Assembly: GCA_016748015.1 (NCBI GenBank)
Contig: JAAOMT010000563.1
Coordinates: forward strand, 540,625 to 574,782
Length of the DNA stretch: 34,158 nt
Direction: 5' to 3'
From: Geosiphon pyriformis
Lineage: Eukaryota > Glomeromycota > Glomeromycetes > Archaeosporales > Geosiphonaceae
Below the pieces are notes generated by a model. It did not search any database, had not been told where the DNA came from, and was given only the letters and a program-made list of their open reading frames with translations. Each line of letters begins with the position of its first letter. Position 1 is the first letter of the stretch. A program made the position numbers and the translations under genes. Shown piece by piece: positions 1 through 9,895 of the stretch.

Positions 1-1560
1 AAATATATAATTATTTAAAAAATAAATTGAAAATATTGAAAATAATATATTTTTTGATATTTAATACAGTATATATTTTATATAATAAAAACTATATAAA
101 TTTTTTATTTTAAATTATTATATATATAACTAAATAAAATAAATTTTAAAATTTTATATTTAATATAAAAAATAAGATTTATTTAAATATTAATATAATA
201 CAATATATTTGATATATTTTATAATTTTATTTACAAAAGATTTTTATTAATAATTTAATTTTTAATACCAAAAATATAAACAAAAGAAATTAAATTAGTT
301 TTTAATTTTTAATTATTTTTTATTATTAAAATATTAGCTTATCAGTTTGAATATTAAATAATTTCATAATTTTGTAAGCTACTATATATTATTACTTATA
401 ATAAAACAATTTACATACTTATAAATGCAAATTGCCTATATAAAAGTTTTTTTAATAATGTTCAAACCAAAAAAATTATTATGTTTATTATATATATTCT
501 TTCACTTTGTGTTTTCATAAGTTTTGGCCTAAATGCTGGATTTATCCAAATATTATTCTTGATAATTAATAATATAAAATTATCAATTTAAAAATCCTAT
601 AACTTTATCTATTTTGAAAATTATTTGTAATTCTCATAAGAGTTTTATTCAACTTTTTCTATTTTTCATTATACACAAGTTTTATACATAAATTTTTAAT
701 ATACTTTTCTGAAAACTTTGATACAAACTCATAGTATTTATCTTGAATTAAGTTTAAAAGTGTAATAATTATATTATGTGCTAATTTTTGTTAAAAGATT
801 AATTATATTAAAATATTAATTACAACAAAAAAAATGAAGTTATTTTTATCATAAACTTTTAATGCTGTTTAGATAACAACTTTTCTACAATAATAAAATT
901 ATTACTTATAACTTGACTAGTTAGAAGATCTTTTCAGATTAGATTTGTAATAGAAATATTTTTTATGTTTTTATAGAATTTTACAAAAAGAGAAAAAAAA
1001 TTACTCAAAAGTCTCTTTTGTAAATATTTTTTATTTTTTTTATTATATTATTATTATTAAGAATTTGTTCACTCTTTATACATATATATATATTAATTTA
1101 AATTTATATATATTATTGTTACAAAATGTAATTTCTTATATTATCTTTAATACTTTAATATTATATAGACTACAGATGGTTTTATAGGCATATTTAAACT
1201 GATACAGAATAATATTTTGTTAGTATAACTTGATAATATATATATTATTTCTTTTTATTTACATTTATAATCAAAAATATTTTAAAGTTATTATTCTTGT
1301 TTGGCTGTCACAAAAATTCTAACTTATCTAAATATTACTTCACAGAGTTAAAACATCTTTCACTATGTTTAAAAGTTATAATTTGTACTTATAGATTCAG
1401 GTATTTATTTTGAATTTGTCAAGTAATATCTGTATTGTCATTATAATATATAAAAATATCTAAAAAAGAGAATAACTAACTTTAAAAAAATATTAAAGAT
1501 TTTTTTAAAGCATTCAGAATCTTCACTAGCAATGTTTTTTATAAACCAAATTGCATTAAT
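1..1560. other. AT-rich stretch without recognisable gene
   Basis: Very AT-rich DNA with short homopolymer and TA-repeat runs and no reading frame of note on either strand. The right part (about 1300-1560) could be the decayed C-terminal end of the integrase that starts at 1577 on the minus strand, but I cannot follow it residue by residue. I saw no LTR matching those elsewhere in the window. Confidence 0.5.
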
Positions 1561-1576
1561 TATTAGCTTTAAAAGT

Positions 1577-2790
1577 TTATCTTTTAATATTGTTTGGTTG
1601 CTTTCTGTACTTATATAAATTACTAACTCTGTTGTAATATGTTTTACTGGTTAATCTTTTAATTAAATCATTTGTTTGTACATAATATAAAAATGATAAT
1701 AGTTTTTTAATTCTAAATTTTTGACTTAATTCTGTTAATGTTCTGTTTACAAAATAAGTTTTTTGGTTTGATAACAATTTTTTTGAACATTTAGATTAAC
1801 AAATCAAATTCTGGTATTCAAATTCGGCTATAGATTCTGCATTTGCTCTTTGAATGATTTTAGCTTCTGACTATTTTATAAGATATTTTATAATTATTGC
1901 TATGTATTAGTTGTCTTTGCTGATTATTATTAATGGTCTTATTAAGTTAATTTTAATTTAATTAAATAATTGTTCCACTTTGATTAATTTTAGTGGTTTG
2001 TTGTGTTTTGTTTTTTTTTTCTTTGAAAAACATCATAATTTTGAACATATTGAATGATATCTGAATACATTAATGATCAATAGTATTTTTTTCTGGTTTT
2101 TTCTATGATTGCTTCTTTATGAAAATATTCTATAGTTGAATTTAAGTGTATGTTAAACAGTATTGTCTCTTTTTTTTGGTTCTGTAATTACTCTAAATAA
2201 CTAGTTTGTATCTTTTCTGTTTTTTTGATATAATATATTTTGATAAGTGATAAAATATTTTGATTGTTGTTTTATGTTGTTTTGTTTTTTTGAGATAATT
2301 TTTCTTTAAACTATTAAGTATTCATATAATATTGGAGTTGTTAATATTTTTGAGTATTTATTTTTTGTTATATTTTTGGATTAAAATGTTTTTAAATTTG
2401 TCTTATTTATAACAAACTGTTAGTATTTTCATTTTTTTTTCATTTTTTATAGTGTACTGTATAATTAAATAGTGTTAATTTTATTTTTTATTTTATATGA
2501 TATTTATCTCCAAATTTTTGCTTTTAAATTAATGTTAATTTTTTGTAATTAGTATATACATTAAACTTTTAACTTTAGTATTTCTTTTATTTGATAACAG
2601 TCTAATAAATAGCTAAGTATTCCAATACTGAGATGTTATAGTTTTTTTAGCTAAACTCAAACTTTGGCTAACATATGTTATTAGATGTTCTTGTTTATTT
2701 AATTTTTTTTGTAATAATACTGTTTTTAATACTTGACCTAATATATTAGTAATAATAATACTTACTATTGTTATAGATTGGAGTAACAAG
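1577..2790 (-). pseudogene. Ty3/Gypsy pol remnant 1: RNase H and integrase
   Basis: Minus-strand remains of a retrotransposon polyprotein. Near 2613-2780 it reads like the RNase H block of Ty3 pols (HLITYVSQSLSLAKK, matching HIITYVSKTFTLTKK at 5725-5934). Around 1860-1960 is the first integrase core segment, followed at 1577-1777 by the segment holding the second Asp and the catalytic Glu (KLLSFLYYVQTND). All three catalytic positions are lost: Asp1 is Lys (1886-1888), Asp2 is Asn (LLSNQK, 1767-1769) and Glu is Lys (DLIKR, 1658-1660). A Trp after Asp1 is a stop (1871-1873). Sequence upstream of about 2790 is not RT, so this copy is cut there. It resembles the integrase at 32300-33100 more closely than the one at 4230-5170. 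Retroelement identity is firm; the domain edges are approximate. Confidence 0.8.
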
Positions 2791-3208
2791 CTAACAAATA
2801 ACAAGGAAGAACAGAATTGTAAAATAATGAAAAGAATCAAAGAGAATTCAACTTCAAAGAGTAAATTGAATGAGTATGAATTCAATGTGTGAGATTAGTC
2901 TTATAAAATATTTTAGTCACTATACTTTTCAAATAATAATTGGAGAATCTGAAGGTAAAGAGATAGTTTGTACTGTCAACAAATAATTACATACTGGTAT
3001 AATTCTATGCCTTATGTTAGCACTTTTAGAATTTAATATCAAGTATCAGATATACTCTTAAGTCACATTTTATTTAATAATCTTTAAATGTTACAATTAT
3101 ACAAGTCAGAAAAAAAGTAGATAAATGCCAATAAGTAATCTTTTATCTCAAGATATTTAGATACTTAAAAGTAAGAAAAAAAAAATTAGCAATAAGAAAA
3201 GAATTAAA
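2791..3208. other. Unassigned spacer right of pol remnant 1
   Basis: A stretch slightly richer in purines on the plus strand than its surroundings. It does not continue the pol homology at its left and has no convincing ORF. The 90-residue minus-strand frame ending at 2613 begins here, but its first half is non-pol sequence joined to RNase H. Confidence 0.4.
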
Positions 3209-3479
3209 ATGAAGTTGTTATTTTATTTTATATTTTTTTTTGATTCTTACATGCTTTTCTATAGCTAAAAAATTCATTGCTTATATAGCTATCAAAAATA
3301 GTCAATAATCAGATCAACAACTAAATCAATAATTAAGTCAATAATCAGGTTATTAATTAGGTCAATAATCAAGTCAATAATCAGGTCAATGGTCAGGTCA
3401 TTAATCAGATTAATAATCACTATCTAAAAATAGAATGACTAATTATATGACATTAGTAACTAATACATGTGATAATTAA
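3209..3479 (+). pseudogene. Possible dead secreted repeat protein
   Basis: An ATG at 3209 opens a short leader rich in Leu, Phe and Ile that looks like a signal peptide. A one-base slip in the T-run just before 3242 moves into the frame that reads LILTCFSIAKKFIAYIAIKNSQ-like residues and then the repeat at 3302-3420. In that frame the repeat reads as a four-residue unit, Q-(stop, Q or W)-S-G/D, where most third codons are TAA, one is TGG and one CAA. The stops could derive from CAA by one C-to-T change, in line with decay elsewhere in the window. The frame ends at 3477. The other strand reads the same repeat as an open (IDLI)n, so strand and coding status are uncertain. This is a hypothesis, not an identification. 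Confidence 0.2.
3302..3420. repeat. 12-bp tandem repeat (AGTCAATAATCA-like)
   Basis: About ten degenerate copies of a 12-bp unit, visible as the recurring words GGTCAATAATCA, AGTCAATAATCA and similar. Because 12 is divisible by three, every frame gives a four-residue peptide repeat: Ile-Asp-Leu-Ile on the minus strand and Gln/Asn-rich on the plus strand. Confidence 0.8.
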
Positions 3480-3727
3480 TAAGAAGTATAGGTTTCAACT
3501 GTAACATTATTCTTTCCAAAGAGATTGAACTCTGGCAAAATCAAGCTATTCATGATATAATCTATTTAAAAAGTTTTATCTAATTCAAAGCTAACTAGTT
3601 TGTTAAAGTCTTTTGTAAATAGAATATATAATACTTAAAGTAAAATGAGTTTTGTATTCAAAAGACCAAATTTTTGTATTAGAGTTTTGGTTCTTTTAGC
3701 AATAGTTAAAACTCTTAGAACATTTAA

Positions 3728-4132
3728 CTATATAATGCTCAAAATTTCTGTCTGTATCTCTGAAGTTGTTTTCTTTATAAGTTTTATATTCTCTATGATT
3801 TCTCCAAAGTGACCATAGAATTTTAATTGTCTTTCATATGATAAATTTTTGTCTATGAGCAAAATTTTTTGGATTGTTTTTCTAATTATGCTAGAAAGTA
3901 AGAGTATAGCTGCTGTTATATTTTCTAACAGATATTTATCTATTTTGCTACCAATTTTTTTTCTTTTGATAGTAGTTTTCTTTGGTCTAATAACAGTATG
4001 TGTTTTACTGTTATCAATTATAGTGGTTTGTTTTCCAATGGTCAGAGTAGTATTTGAATAGTTTTTGATCCAATACTTATGGAGAGTATAAAAAGCATTT
4101 TGAATATTTTGATCCAGAAAATAATTGTTCAT
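3728..4132 (-). CDS. Unidentified 134-residue ORF downstream of Ty3 pol
   Basis: An uninterrupted minus-strand frame of 134 residues, unusually long and stop-free here. It is basic in the middle (PKKTTIKRKKIGSK), then has an Ile/Leu-rich segment (ENITAAILLLSSIIRK) and a polar C-terminal part with YERQLKFYGHFGEIIENI. No motif I can name. It lies about 100 bases beyond the end of the integrase of the pol at 4200-7110, on the same strand. It may be an extra ORF of that element, the Gag or linker part of another retroelement, or a host gene fragment. The opposite-strand frame at 3849-4061 looks like its shadow. Confidence 0.4.
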   Translation of the reverse strand: MNNYFLDQNIQNAFYTLHKYWIKNYSNTTLTIGKQTTIIDNSKTHTVIRPKKTTIKRKKIGSKIDKYLLENITAAILLLSSIIRKTIQKILLIDKNLSYERQLKFYGHFGEIIENIKLIKKTTSEIQTEILSII

Positions 4133-4229
4133 GTCAATTGAAAATACCTCTGTTTTAGAAATAATGCATTTATTTATATCTGATTTTTGCTGATCATTTG
4201 GGTTAATATTACCACAACAGATAACTAAT

Positions 4230-5170
4230 CAAGTCGTTTGTAATATTTTTTGAGTTATGTATCATAAACAAGATAATTATTAAAAATTGTTCTATATTAA
4301 TCTTATAAGATATAAGAACTATTGTTCAAAACTTTGTTAATTAAAAAGTGTTTTTTTTACTGGCTAGAGAATTTATTACTATAGATATTGTTTTTGTTTA
4401 AGCAATATTTCAAAATTAAGTCACCAACATTTAAGAAAAGTGTTTTATAGATCTTTTTTTTTTAAGTTTTTCTTAGAACTGATTTATCTTTTTAAAGGCA
4501 ATTATTCGTGTTTCTACCAAAGTGTCAAGAATGATATTAAGTTTTTTTTGCAAAATATTTTTGTAATTCTCTATTGTAATTTTTTCAAAAGGTATTGTTT
4601 TAATATTGGTTTTTATTAGTAGCATTTTTATGTGTTTATAAAATAGATAAAAAAGTTTATAACTTGTTATGTCATGATTTACAGTTCTATAAGCAAATAA
4701 AGCTAAAAACAGTATTTTGTTTCATAAATTTGTTTTTTACTGGTTTTGGCTAAGATTTTACATAGTGTTCTATTGAAATATTTTACTAGACCATTTGTTT
4801 GAGGATGATAAAAAGAGGAAAGTTTATGATATATTCCCATTTTTTTACAAAGTTTTTTAATTAGTATTCTAAAAAAAGCTCTTTTTCTATTAAATAAAAG
4901 TTTTTTGGAACAGCCATAGTAACAAATAATATCTTCATAAATAAAATTAGCTATTAAGACTGCTGTTTAATCTGCAGTAGCTCTTGCTTCTATCCACTTT
5001 GTAAGATAGTCAGTAGCTGTAATAATGTATCTATTGCCATCAGAAGTTATTGTTAGGGGTCCAATAACATCTATGTAAATTTTGTTAAATAGTTGACTAA
5101 TAGAAATTAGATAGATATTTTTTTGGTGATTAAGTTTTTTTTTCTTTGGCAGGTATTACAGGTTTTGATG
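4230..5170 (-). pseudogene. Integrase domain of pol 2
   Basis: Joins element DNA to host DNA. The zinc segment ends in IKTCNTCQRKK (about 5140-5170). The core reads GPLTITSDGNRYIITATDYLTKW with Asp1 intact (GTC on plus, 5009-5011). Asp2 is Asn in LLFNRK (4889-4891), and the catalytic Glu is Lys in QTNGLVKYFN (4781-4783), both G-to-A. All three sites share one frame. The C-terminal part resembles the usual GDLVL...VLNNGSYLIRL strand-rich domain at about 4300-4450 with several stops. Confidence 0.85.
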
Positions 5171-5649
5171 TACTCAGCAATGCCTTTTTCCAAAGTAAAT
5201 TAATAATAGCAAGTTAAAGTTTTTTGAATTGTTTTAGTTTTTTCAAAGTGTTTAGCTAATAAGTCAGTATGTATGTTATATATTACAATTTCTCTTTTTT
5301 CAAATCTTATGATTCTTTGGAAGTGGTCAGAATTTTTTTAATTTTTTTTATATAACTGGTTCTGGCAGATCAAATAAAAATTTGATTGTTTGTGTAAATG
5401 TTCTTTTTGCTATTAAGTATAGTTTAATGAACATTGTTTTTTATCTAAAAATTTCATTAAGGCAGAATAGTTATCTAAGTCTATTATCATGTTTGTTAAA
5501 AGGGAAGATATTAATAATTAAAGTGGTTTGGTTGAGAGATTATACTATTACTGGATGGTAAGTTTGGAAAAAGCATCAGTGTTTTAATGATTTGCTTTTT
5601 TGCAGTATTGTATATCATAGTTGAATTTATCCAAGTAAAGTATTTAGCA

Positions 5650-5934
5650 AGTTATCTGTTTATGTTCTAGTTTTTTTGTTATATAGCCAGACCAAGGCTT
5701 GATAATCTGTTATCACTAAAAATTTTACACCAAGAAGATATTAATCCCAATAACTAATAGCCAAACTACTGTTAAGCATTTTTGTTCAGTAATTGAATAG
5801 TTTTTTTTTGTTAGTGTGAAAGTTTTACTGACATATGTTATAATATGTTCTCTGTTATTTTCATCTTTTTGTGAAAGAACAATGCCAAATCTATAACCAG
5901 ATATATCAGTATACAAGATAAAAAGTTGATCCAA
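5650..5934 (-). pseudogene. RNase H domain of pol 2
   Basis: Reads LYTDISGYRFGIVLSQKDEN, then HIITYVSKTFTLTKKNYSITE and QKCLTVVW. This is the Ty3-type RNase H that degrades the RNA strand during reverse transcription. The first catalytic Asp (TDxSG) and the Glu of the TEQ block are still present. It sits in a different frame from both the RT and integrase segments. The C-terminal part past 5725 is broken by stops. Confidence 0.85.
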
Positions 5935-5999
5935 GTCAGGTTGTTTAAAAATTGGTTTAGTAATGAGTTTTTTTTAAAGTTTTAAAAGCTTTTTGTTGA

Positions 6000-6900
6000 T
6001 AAATGCTCCAGTAATAATTAATATTTTTTCTGAATAGTAATTAAGAAAAAAGGCAATTTAGAGAAATTTTTAATAAATTTGTAATTGCAAGAAGCCAAAC
6101 CAAGAAAAAAGCATAGTTTAAGAATATTTATTGATTGTATAATGTTCTGAACTTTTTCAACTTTAGCTGGGTCAGAAAAAATTCCATCTTTTGTAATAAA
6201 ATAACCAAGAAACTGGGTAGATTGTCATTCAAAAAAAAATTTAATTAAGTTTATTTTGAGACCAACATTTCTAAGGAAATCAAAAATCTTTTGCAAATGT
6301 TCAAAGTGTTCATTCCAGGTTTTTGAGTATACCATTATGTCGTTTAAATAGACTAGAACAAAGTTTTTTTTACTGATTTAAACACTTTGTTCATTAGGCA
6401 TTGAAAAATAAGAGAGATATTAATAAGACCAAAAAACATAACTGTAAATTCATAAATGCCATATTTGGTAATGAAAACAGTTTTTTTTTTGTTTTCTGAA
6501 TTTATTTCTACTTGCCAGAATTCAGCAGTTAAGTTAATAGTTGAAAAAAAAGCAGCATCATTGAATTTATCTAGCATTGTATTAATTTTGGGAAATAAAT
6601 ATATGTTTCTTATAGTGATGGCATTTAATTGGTAATAGTCAACACAGAAGTATAGAGTTCTGCTTTTTTTGAATACCATTACAATTAAGAAAGCCTATTT
6701 ACTTTTGGTTTCTTGTATGAATCCAAGATTTTTTATTCAGTTTATCTCTTTTTTGATAAATTTATCATTGTGTTAATTGGATTGATAAGACTTCAAATAA
6801 ATAGAGTGAGTTTTTTTGGTGGTAATAATATGTTGTAATATATGAGTTTATTTAAAGGTATCACTTTCTTTTGAAATAACTGGACTATTTCTAGCCAACA
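6000..6900 (-). pseudogene. Reverse transcriptase domain of pol 2
   Basis: Copies RNA into DNA in Ty3/Gypsy elements. The readable frame 6353-6679 has FCVDYYQLNAIT, FSTINLTAEFWQVEI and FITKYGIYEFTVMFFGL, all standard RT blocks. After a slip in the A-run near 6363-6370 the next frame gives VLVYLNDIMVYSK. The catalytic Asp of the first block is Asn (AAC at 6533-6535), the Gly before FWQ is Glu (6521-6523), and YLDD is YLND (6339-6350). Each is a single G-to-A change on the coding strand, so the enzyme is inactive. The RT N-terminus upstream reads NLLARNSPVISKESDTF-like with frame changes. Confidence 0.85.
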
Positions 6901-7111
6901 GATTTTCAATTTCAATTTTTTTTTAGAAGAGAGTTTTTTTTGTTCTATTACAAGTGATTAGATCTTAGGTAATTTATTTTCAAAAAACTTTTGTACTTTT
7001 TTTAGTTCTTTTCTGAGTATTAGACTAATAGGTTCCCAATCTTTGTAATAAATTAGACAGAATTTACATTTATTACTAGGAAAATACAAGAGTTTATTAC
7101 ATTAGTATTAG

Positions 7112-7964
7112 TATTACAGATAATTATTTGGGATATAAAAACAAATAACAAACTCATAACTTGGTGTTTAATTGATATAATAATGTTGGTTTTTAAAGAT
7201 TTTTATAATCTGAAAATTTTGGTTAAGTTTTTTGTATAATAAACAGAAATTCAGGTATTGTTTTATTCATAGCTTCTCAGAATTGCAATTTTGTCAAATT
7301 TTTTTCTTAGCGTGATGGCCAGTAATTTTTCTAATAAGCTGTTCTTAATTATAAATGTTTTACCTTTGTTTTATTGGTTTTTTACCAGTTCTTTTGATGT
7401 CAATAACTCTGTGCATTAATCTTTTAATTAATTAATAAATCAATAATCAAAAATAAAATAAATAAAAATAAATAAAAAAAATAAAAAAATAAAAAAAAAT
7501 AAAATAAAAAATAAAAAATAAGTGTTTTGTCAATAGCCATAATCAAGAAATATTGTGCCAGCAGATTAAATAGTAGATAATAACATGGATTTGAAGAATT
7601 AAAAAGATATTTTATTGATATAATTTTATTTTGGTTAATAGCAACTATCTTTAAAGAGAAAAGTATTTAATAATTATGATCTACAAGTTTAATTAACTTT
7701 AAAAGTCTAATTGACTAATTTTCTAGCTTCTGATACTACTGTTATATATATATAATTTATGTTATACAAGATTTTTTGAATTCTTCAATTTTTAGCCAAA
7801 AATTTTGGAATTCTAAGAATTCTGTAATTCTTTATACAAAAATTCTATAATTCTGCAATTTTGCAATTCTTCTAAGAAAAATCCTGCAATTTCACTTTTA
7901 CTACATCTATTCTGATTGGCTAATTTATGTACTAATATATAATTTTTATATTCTATAAATAACA
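7112..7964 (-). repeat. 3' LTR (LTR A) of element AB
   Basis: Starts on plus with TATTACAG (decayed TGTTACAG) and ends in ATAACA, giving TG...CA-type ends with a short inverted repeat as seen in LTR D. It contains an AAATA-rich tract (7441-7521) and a cluster of AATTCT words (7785-7893). It aligns along its length with LTR B, for example GATATAATAATGTT at 7170-7190 and 9275-9295. A polypurine tract abuts its inner end, fixing the minus orientation. Confidence 0.9.
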
Positions 7965-7976
7965 TTATTTTCTCCT
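7965..7976 (-). promoter_or_regulatory. Polypurine tract of element AB
   Basis: Minus-strand AGGAGAAAATAA lies directly upstream of the TGTTAT that opens the 3' LTR. It is the expected primer site for plus-strand synthesis and independent evidence for LTR orientation and edge. Confidence 0.8.
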
Positions 7977-8405
7977 TTAATATTGAGCTTCTGCAAAATC
8001 TTCTAAATTTTTCTTTTGTATTAATATTGTTGTTGTAATTGCTATTGCTATTTTTAAATCTAATTTTTATATGTAATTAAGGTTTTTAACTATAGTGATT
8101 TGTTCAGAATATCCAAATTCAAATTTTGTATCTGTATTATATATATGTTTAGACATAATATCTTCATTATTATTGTTGAATTAAGTTAATTCCTGTTCTA
8201 TTGTAAGATCTAAAAGTGTAATATATTGTTCAATATTTGAAGTAGAGTTTAAATTATTGTGAATAGAGTTTGAATTATTGTTGTCATTAACAGAGTTTAA
8301 ATTATTGTTGTTATTAGTGGAGTTTGAATTATTGCTATTATTAGTGGAGTTTGAATTATTGTTATTATTAATGAGATTTGAATTAAAATTAAGTTTTGAT
8401 TCCAA
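7977..8405 (-). pseudogene. Asn-rich linker, dUTPase-like stub, pol tail
   Basis: One frame from the Met at 8405 to the stop at 7977. It begins MESKLNFNSN and runs through an Asn/Ser repeat (AATAAT-type codons) to QYITLLDLTIEQE, a stop in place of a probable Trp, NNNEDIMSKHIYNTDTKFEF (8115-8138 holds the last eight residues), a second stop, DLKIAIAI and the tail NLEDFAEAQY. The copy at 24040-24063 reads NTNAEFNL, so the two together suggest TDAGFDL, the first motif of trimeric dUTPases. The sequence then jumps to a tail shared with the other elements just before the PPT; later dUTPase motifs, RT and integrase are missing. The family assignment is inference from short motifs. Confidence 0.6.
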
Positions 8406-8539
8406 TTTTCATTTGTTCTTGCTAATTGGCTCTTCTTTAAATATATAATGCGTGAGAGTGAATTGTGACTACATCCTAATATTTTGATTTAAGACTATCA
8501 AATAAGTTTTGCTAATTTATTGATATTGTGAAAATTAAG

Positions 8540-9040
8540 TTTTATTGAACTATTAGAAGTAAGTTTTCTTGTATGATAGTAAAGTTTAGAATTTATTGGA
8601 CTTTAAATGTTTGGGTTTTTAAAAAATTCCCAAAGTTTGAATTACTAAAGGTTTAATGAGTTTTTATCAACAGTAAGTTTTTTTATATAATAGTAGAGTT
8701 AAAATTATTGGGTTTCAAATTTTTGAGTTTTTTAACAATTAGGTCTTAAATAATTGAAGTTTTAATTTAACAAGTTTTAACAAGTTTATTAACAGTAATT
8801 TTTGAATGTTCGGAGTTTTAATAATTGGGTCTTTAATAATTAGAGTTTTAATTTTAAAAAATTTATCAAAGGTAAGTTTCAAATATTTGGGATTTTAATG
8901 ATTAAGGGTTAAATAATCAGAGCTTTAATGTAACAAGTTTTAAAGAGTTTATCAATAGTAATTTTCAAATGTTTGGGATTTTAATGATCAGGTTTTGAAT
9001 AATTAAAGTTTTAATTTTCACAAATTTATCAAAAATAATA
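8540..9040. repeat. About 80-bp tandem repeats inside element AB
   Basis: The anchor word TTTAT(C/T) followed by AA-AGTAA recurs at 8662, 8785, 8862, 8948 and 9025, with spacings of 123, 77, 86 and 77 bases. The words CAAATGTTTGGGATTTTAATGA and TAATTAGAGTTTTAAT recur between anchors. The array occupies the place of gag-pro in this element and has no convincing reading frame. Confidence 0.75.
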
Positions 9041-9144
9041 TTAAAATAAAGATTTCACAAATCCTAAGTGATTTTCTCTTGTTTTTTCTTGGTCTGTTAC
9101 TTTTCTGCATAATTGTTGCTGATGCTAGTTCTTTGTTGAATTAT

Positions 9145-9162
9145 ACCTCATAAGAAGCACCA
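9145..9162 (-). promoter_or_regulatory. Primer binding site, inner copy (element AB)
   Basis: Plus-strand ACCTCATAAGAAGCACCA ends in CCA two bases before TGTTAC, so the minus strand starts TGGTGCTTCTT two bases inside the LTR edge, as a tRNA primer site should. It is the inner of two copies 52 bases apart. The implied tRNA has acceptor 3' strand AAGAAGC; elongator Met tRNA of fungi is one candidate from memory. Confidence 0.7.
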
Positions 9163-9196
9163 AATGTTACAAATAATTAGTTTTTTGTTAGATTAT

Positions 9197-9214
9197 ACCT
9201 TACAGAGAACACCA
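9197..9214 (-). promoter_or_regulatory. Primer binding site, LTR-adjacent copy (element AB)
   Basis: Second copy of the primer site (CCTTACAGAGAACACCA on plus), directly next to LTR B. It has diverged from the inner copy by several bases. The two lie in a 52-bp tandem duplication that includes the last bases of the LTR. Confidence 0.7.
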
Positions 9215-9216
9215 AA

Positions 9217-9895
9217 TGTTATAGATGATTATTTGAAATATAAAAACAAATAATAAATTTATAACTTGATGCTCAATTGATATAATAATGTTAATTTCTA
9301 AAAATTTTCGTAATCTGAAGGTTTTGGTTGAGTTATTTGTATAATAAACAGAGATTTAGGTATTGTTCTATCTGTAGCTTCTTAAAATTGCAATTTTGTC
9401 AAATTCTTTCTCAGTGTAATGGTCAGTAATCTTTCTGGTAAGTTATCCTCAATTATAAGTGTTCTATCCTTGTTTTACAGATCTTTTACTAGTCTTTTTG
9501 TTGTCAGTAACTCTGCATGTTAATTTTTTAATCAATTAGTAAATCAACAAACAAAAATAAAAAAAATAAAAAAAATAAAAAAAAATAAAAAAATAAAGAA
9601 AAATAAAATAAGAAATAAGAAATAAGTGTTTTGTCAATAGCTGTGATTAAGAACTATTGTGTCAACAAATTAAGTAGTGGATAATAACATAGATTTGAAA
9701 AATTGAAAGGATATTTTATTAATATAATTTTATTTTGGTTAATAGCAACTATCTTTAAAAAGAAAAGTATTTAATAATTATTATTTGCAAGTCTAATTAA
9801 CTAATTTTCTAGCTTCTAATACTACTATTATATATACATAATTTATGTTATATGAGATTCCTTGAATTCCTCAATTCTCTAGTTAAAAATTCTGG
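9217..9895 (-). repeat. 5' LTR (LTR B) of element AB, outer end missing
   Basis: Begins on plus with TGTTATAG and parallels LTR A through the AAATA tract (9547-9625) and GTTATATGAGATTCCTTGAATTCC up to TCTGG at 9895. There LTR A continues for about 165 more bases, but B stops and LINE ORF2 sequence starts. The outer TAACA end is therefore lost. Confidence 0.85.

Larger units (their letters stand above)
4200..7110 (-). mobile_element. Dead Ty3/Gypsy pol 2 (RT-RNase H-integrase)
   Basis: The best preserved pol in the window, in canonical Ty3 order from right to left: a linker upstream of RT (about 7100-6900), RT (about 6900-6000), RNase H (5934-5650), the zinc segment (near 5170) and the integrase core and C-terminus (about 5060-4230). 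The frame changes between RT halves, RNase H and integrase, so indels add to the point changes. No gag or protease lies upstream; the left LTR of the 7112-9895 element begins immediately at the linker. I found no LTR that clearly belongs to this pol, so it is either a fragment cut by the neighbouring element or the internal part of a rearranged copy. Confidence 0.85.
7112..9895 (-). mobile_element. Non-autonomous LTR retrotransposon AB
   Basis: Two LTRs flank about 1.25 kb of internal DNA on the minus strand. From the right: LTR B (9217-9895, truncated at its outer end), a duplicated primer binding site, a leader, about 80-bp tandem repeats where gag would be, an Asn-rich frame running into a dUTPase-like block and a pol C-terminal tail, a polypurine tract, and LTR A (7112-7964). 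No gag, protease, RT, RNase H or integrase is present. The LTRs match those at 23129 and 27360 and, more loosely, 30450. It is a TRIM/LARD-like derivative that would need enzymes in trans. Confidence 0.85.

Noticed and set aside
3302-3420. CRISPR array
   Set aside because: The repeats are contiguous 12-bp units without spacers, in a eukaryotic transposon context.
3849-4061. Plus-strand 70-residue hydrophobic frame
   Set aside because: Shadow of the longer minus-strand ORF; its hydrophobic character comes from reading the complement of a Lys/Ile/Asn-rich sequence.
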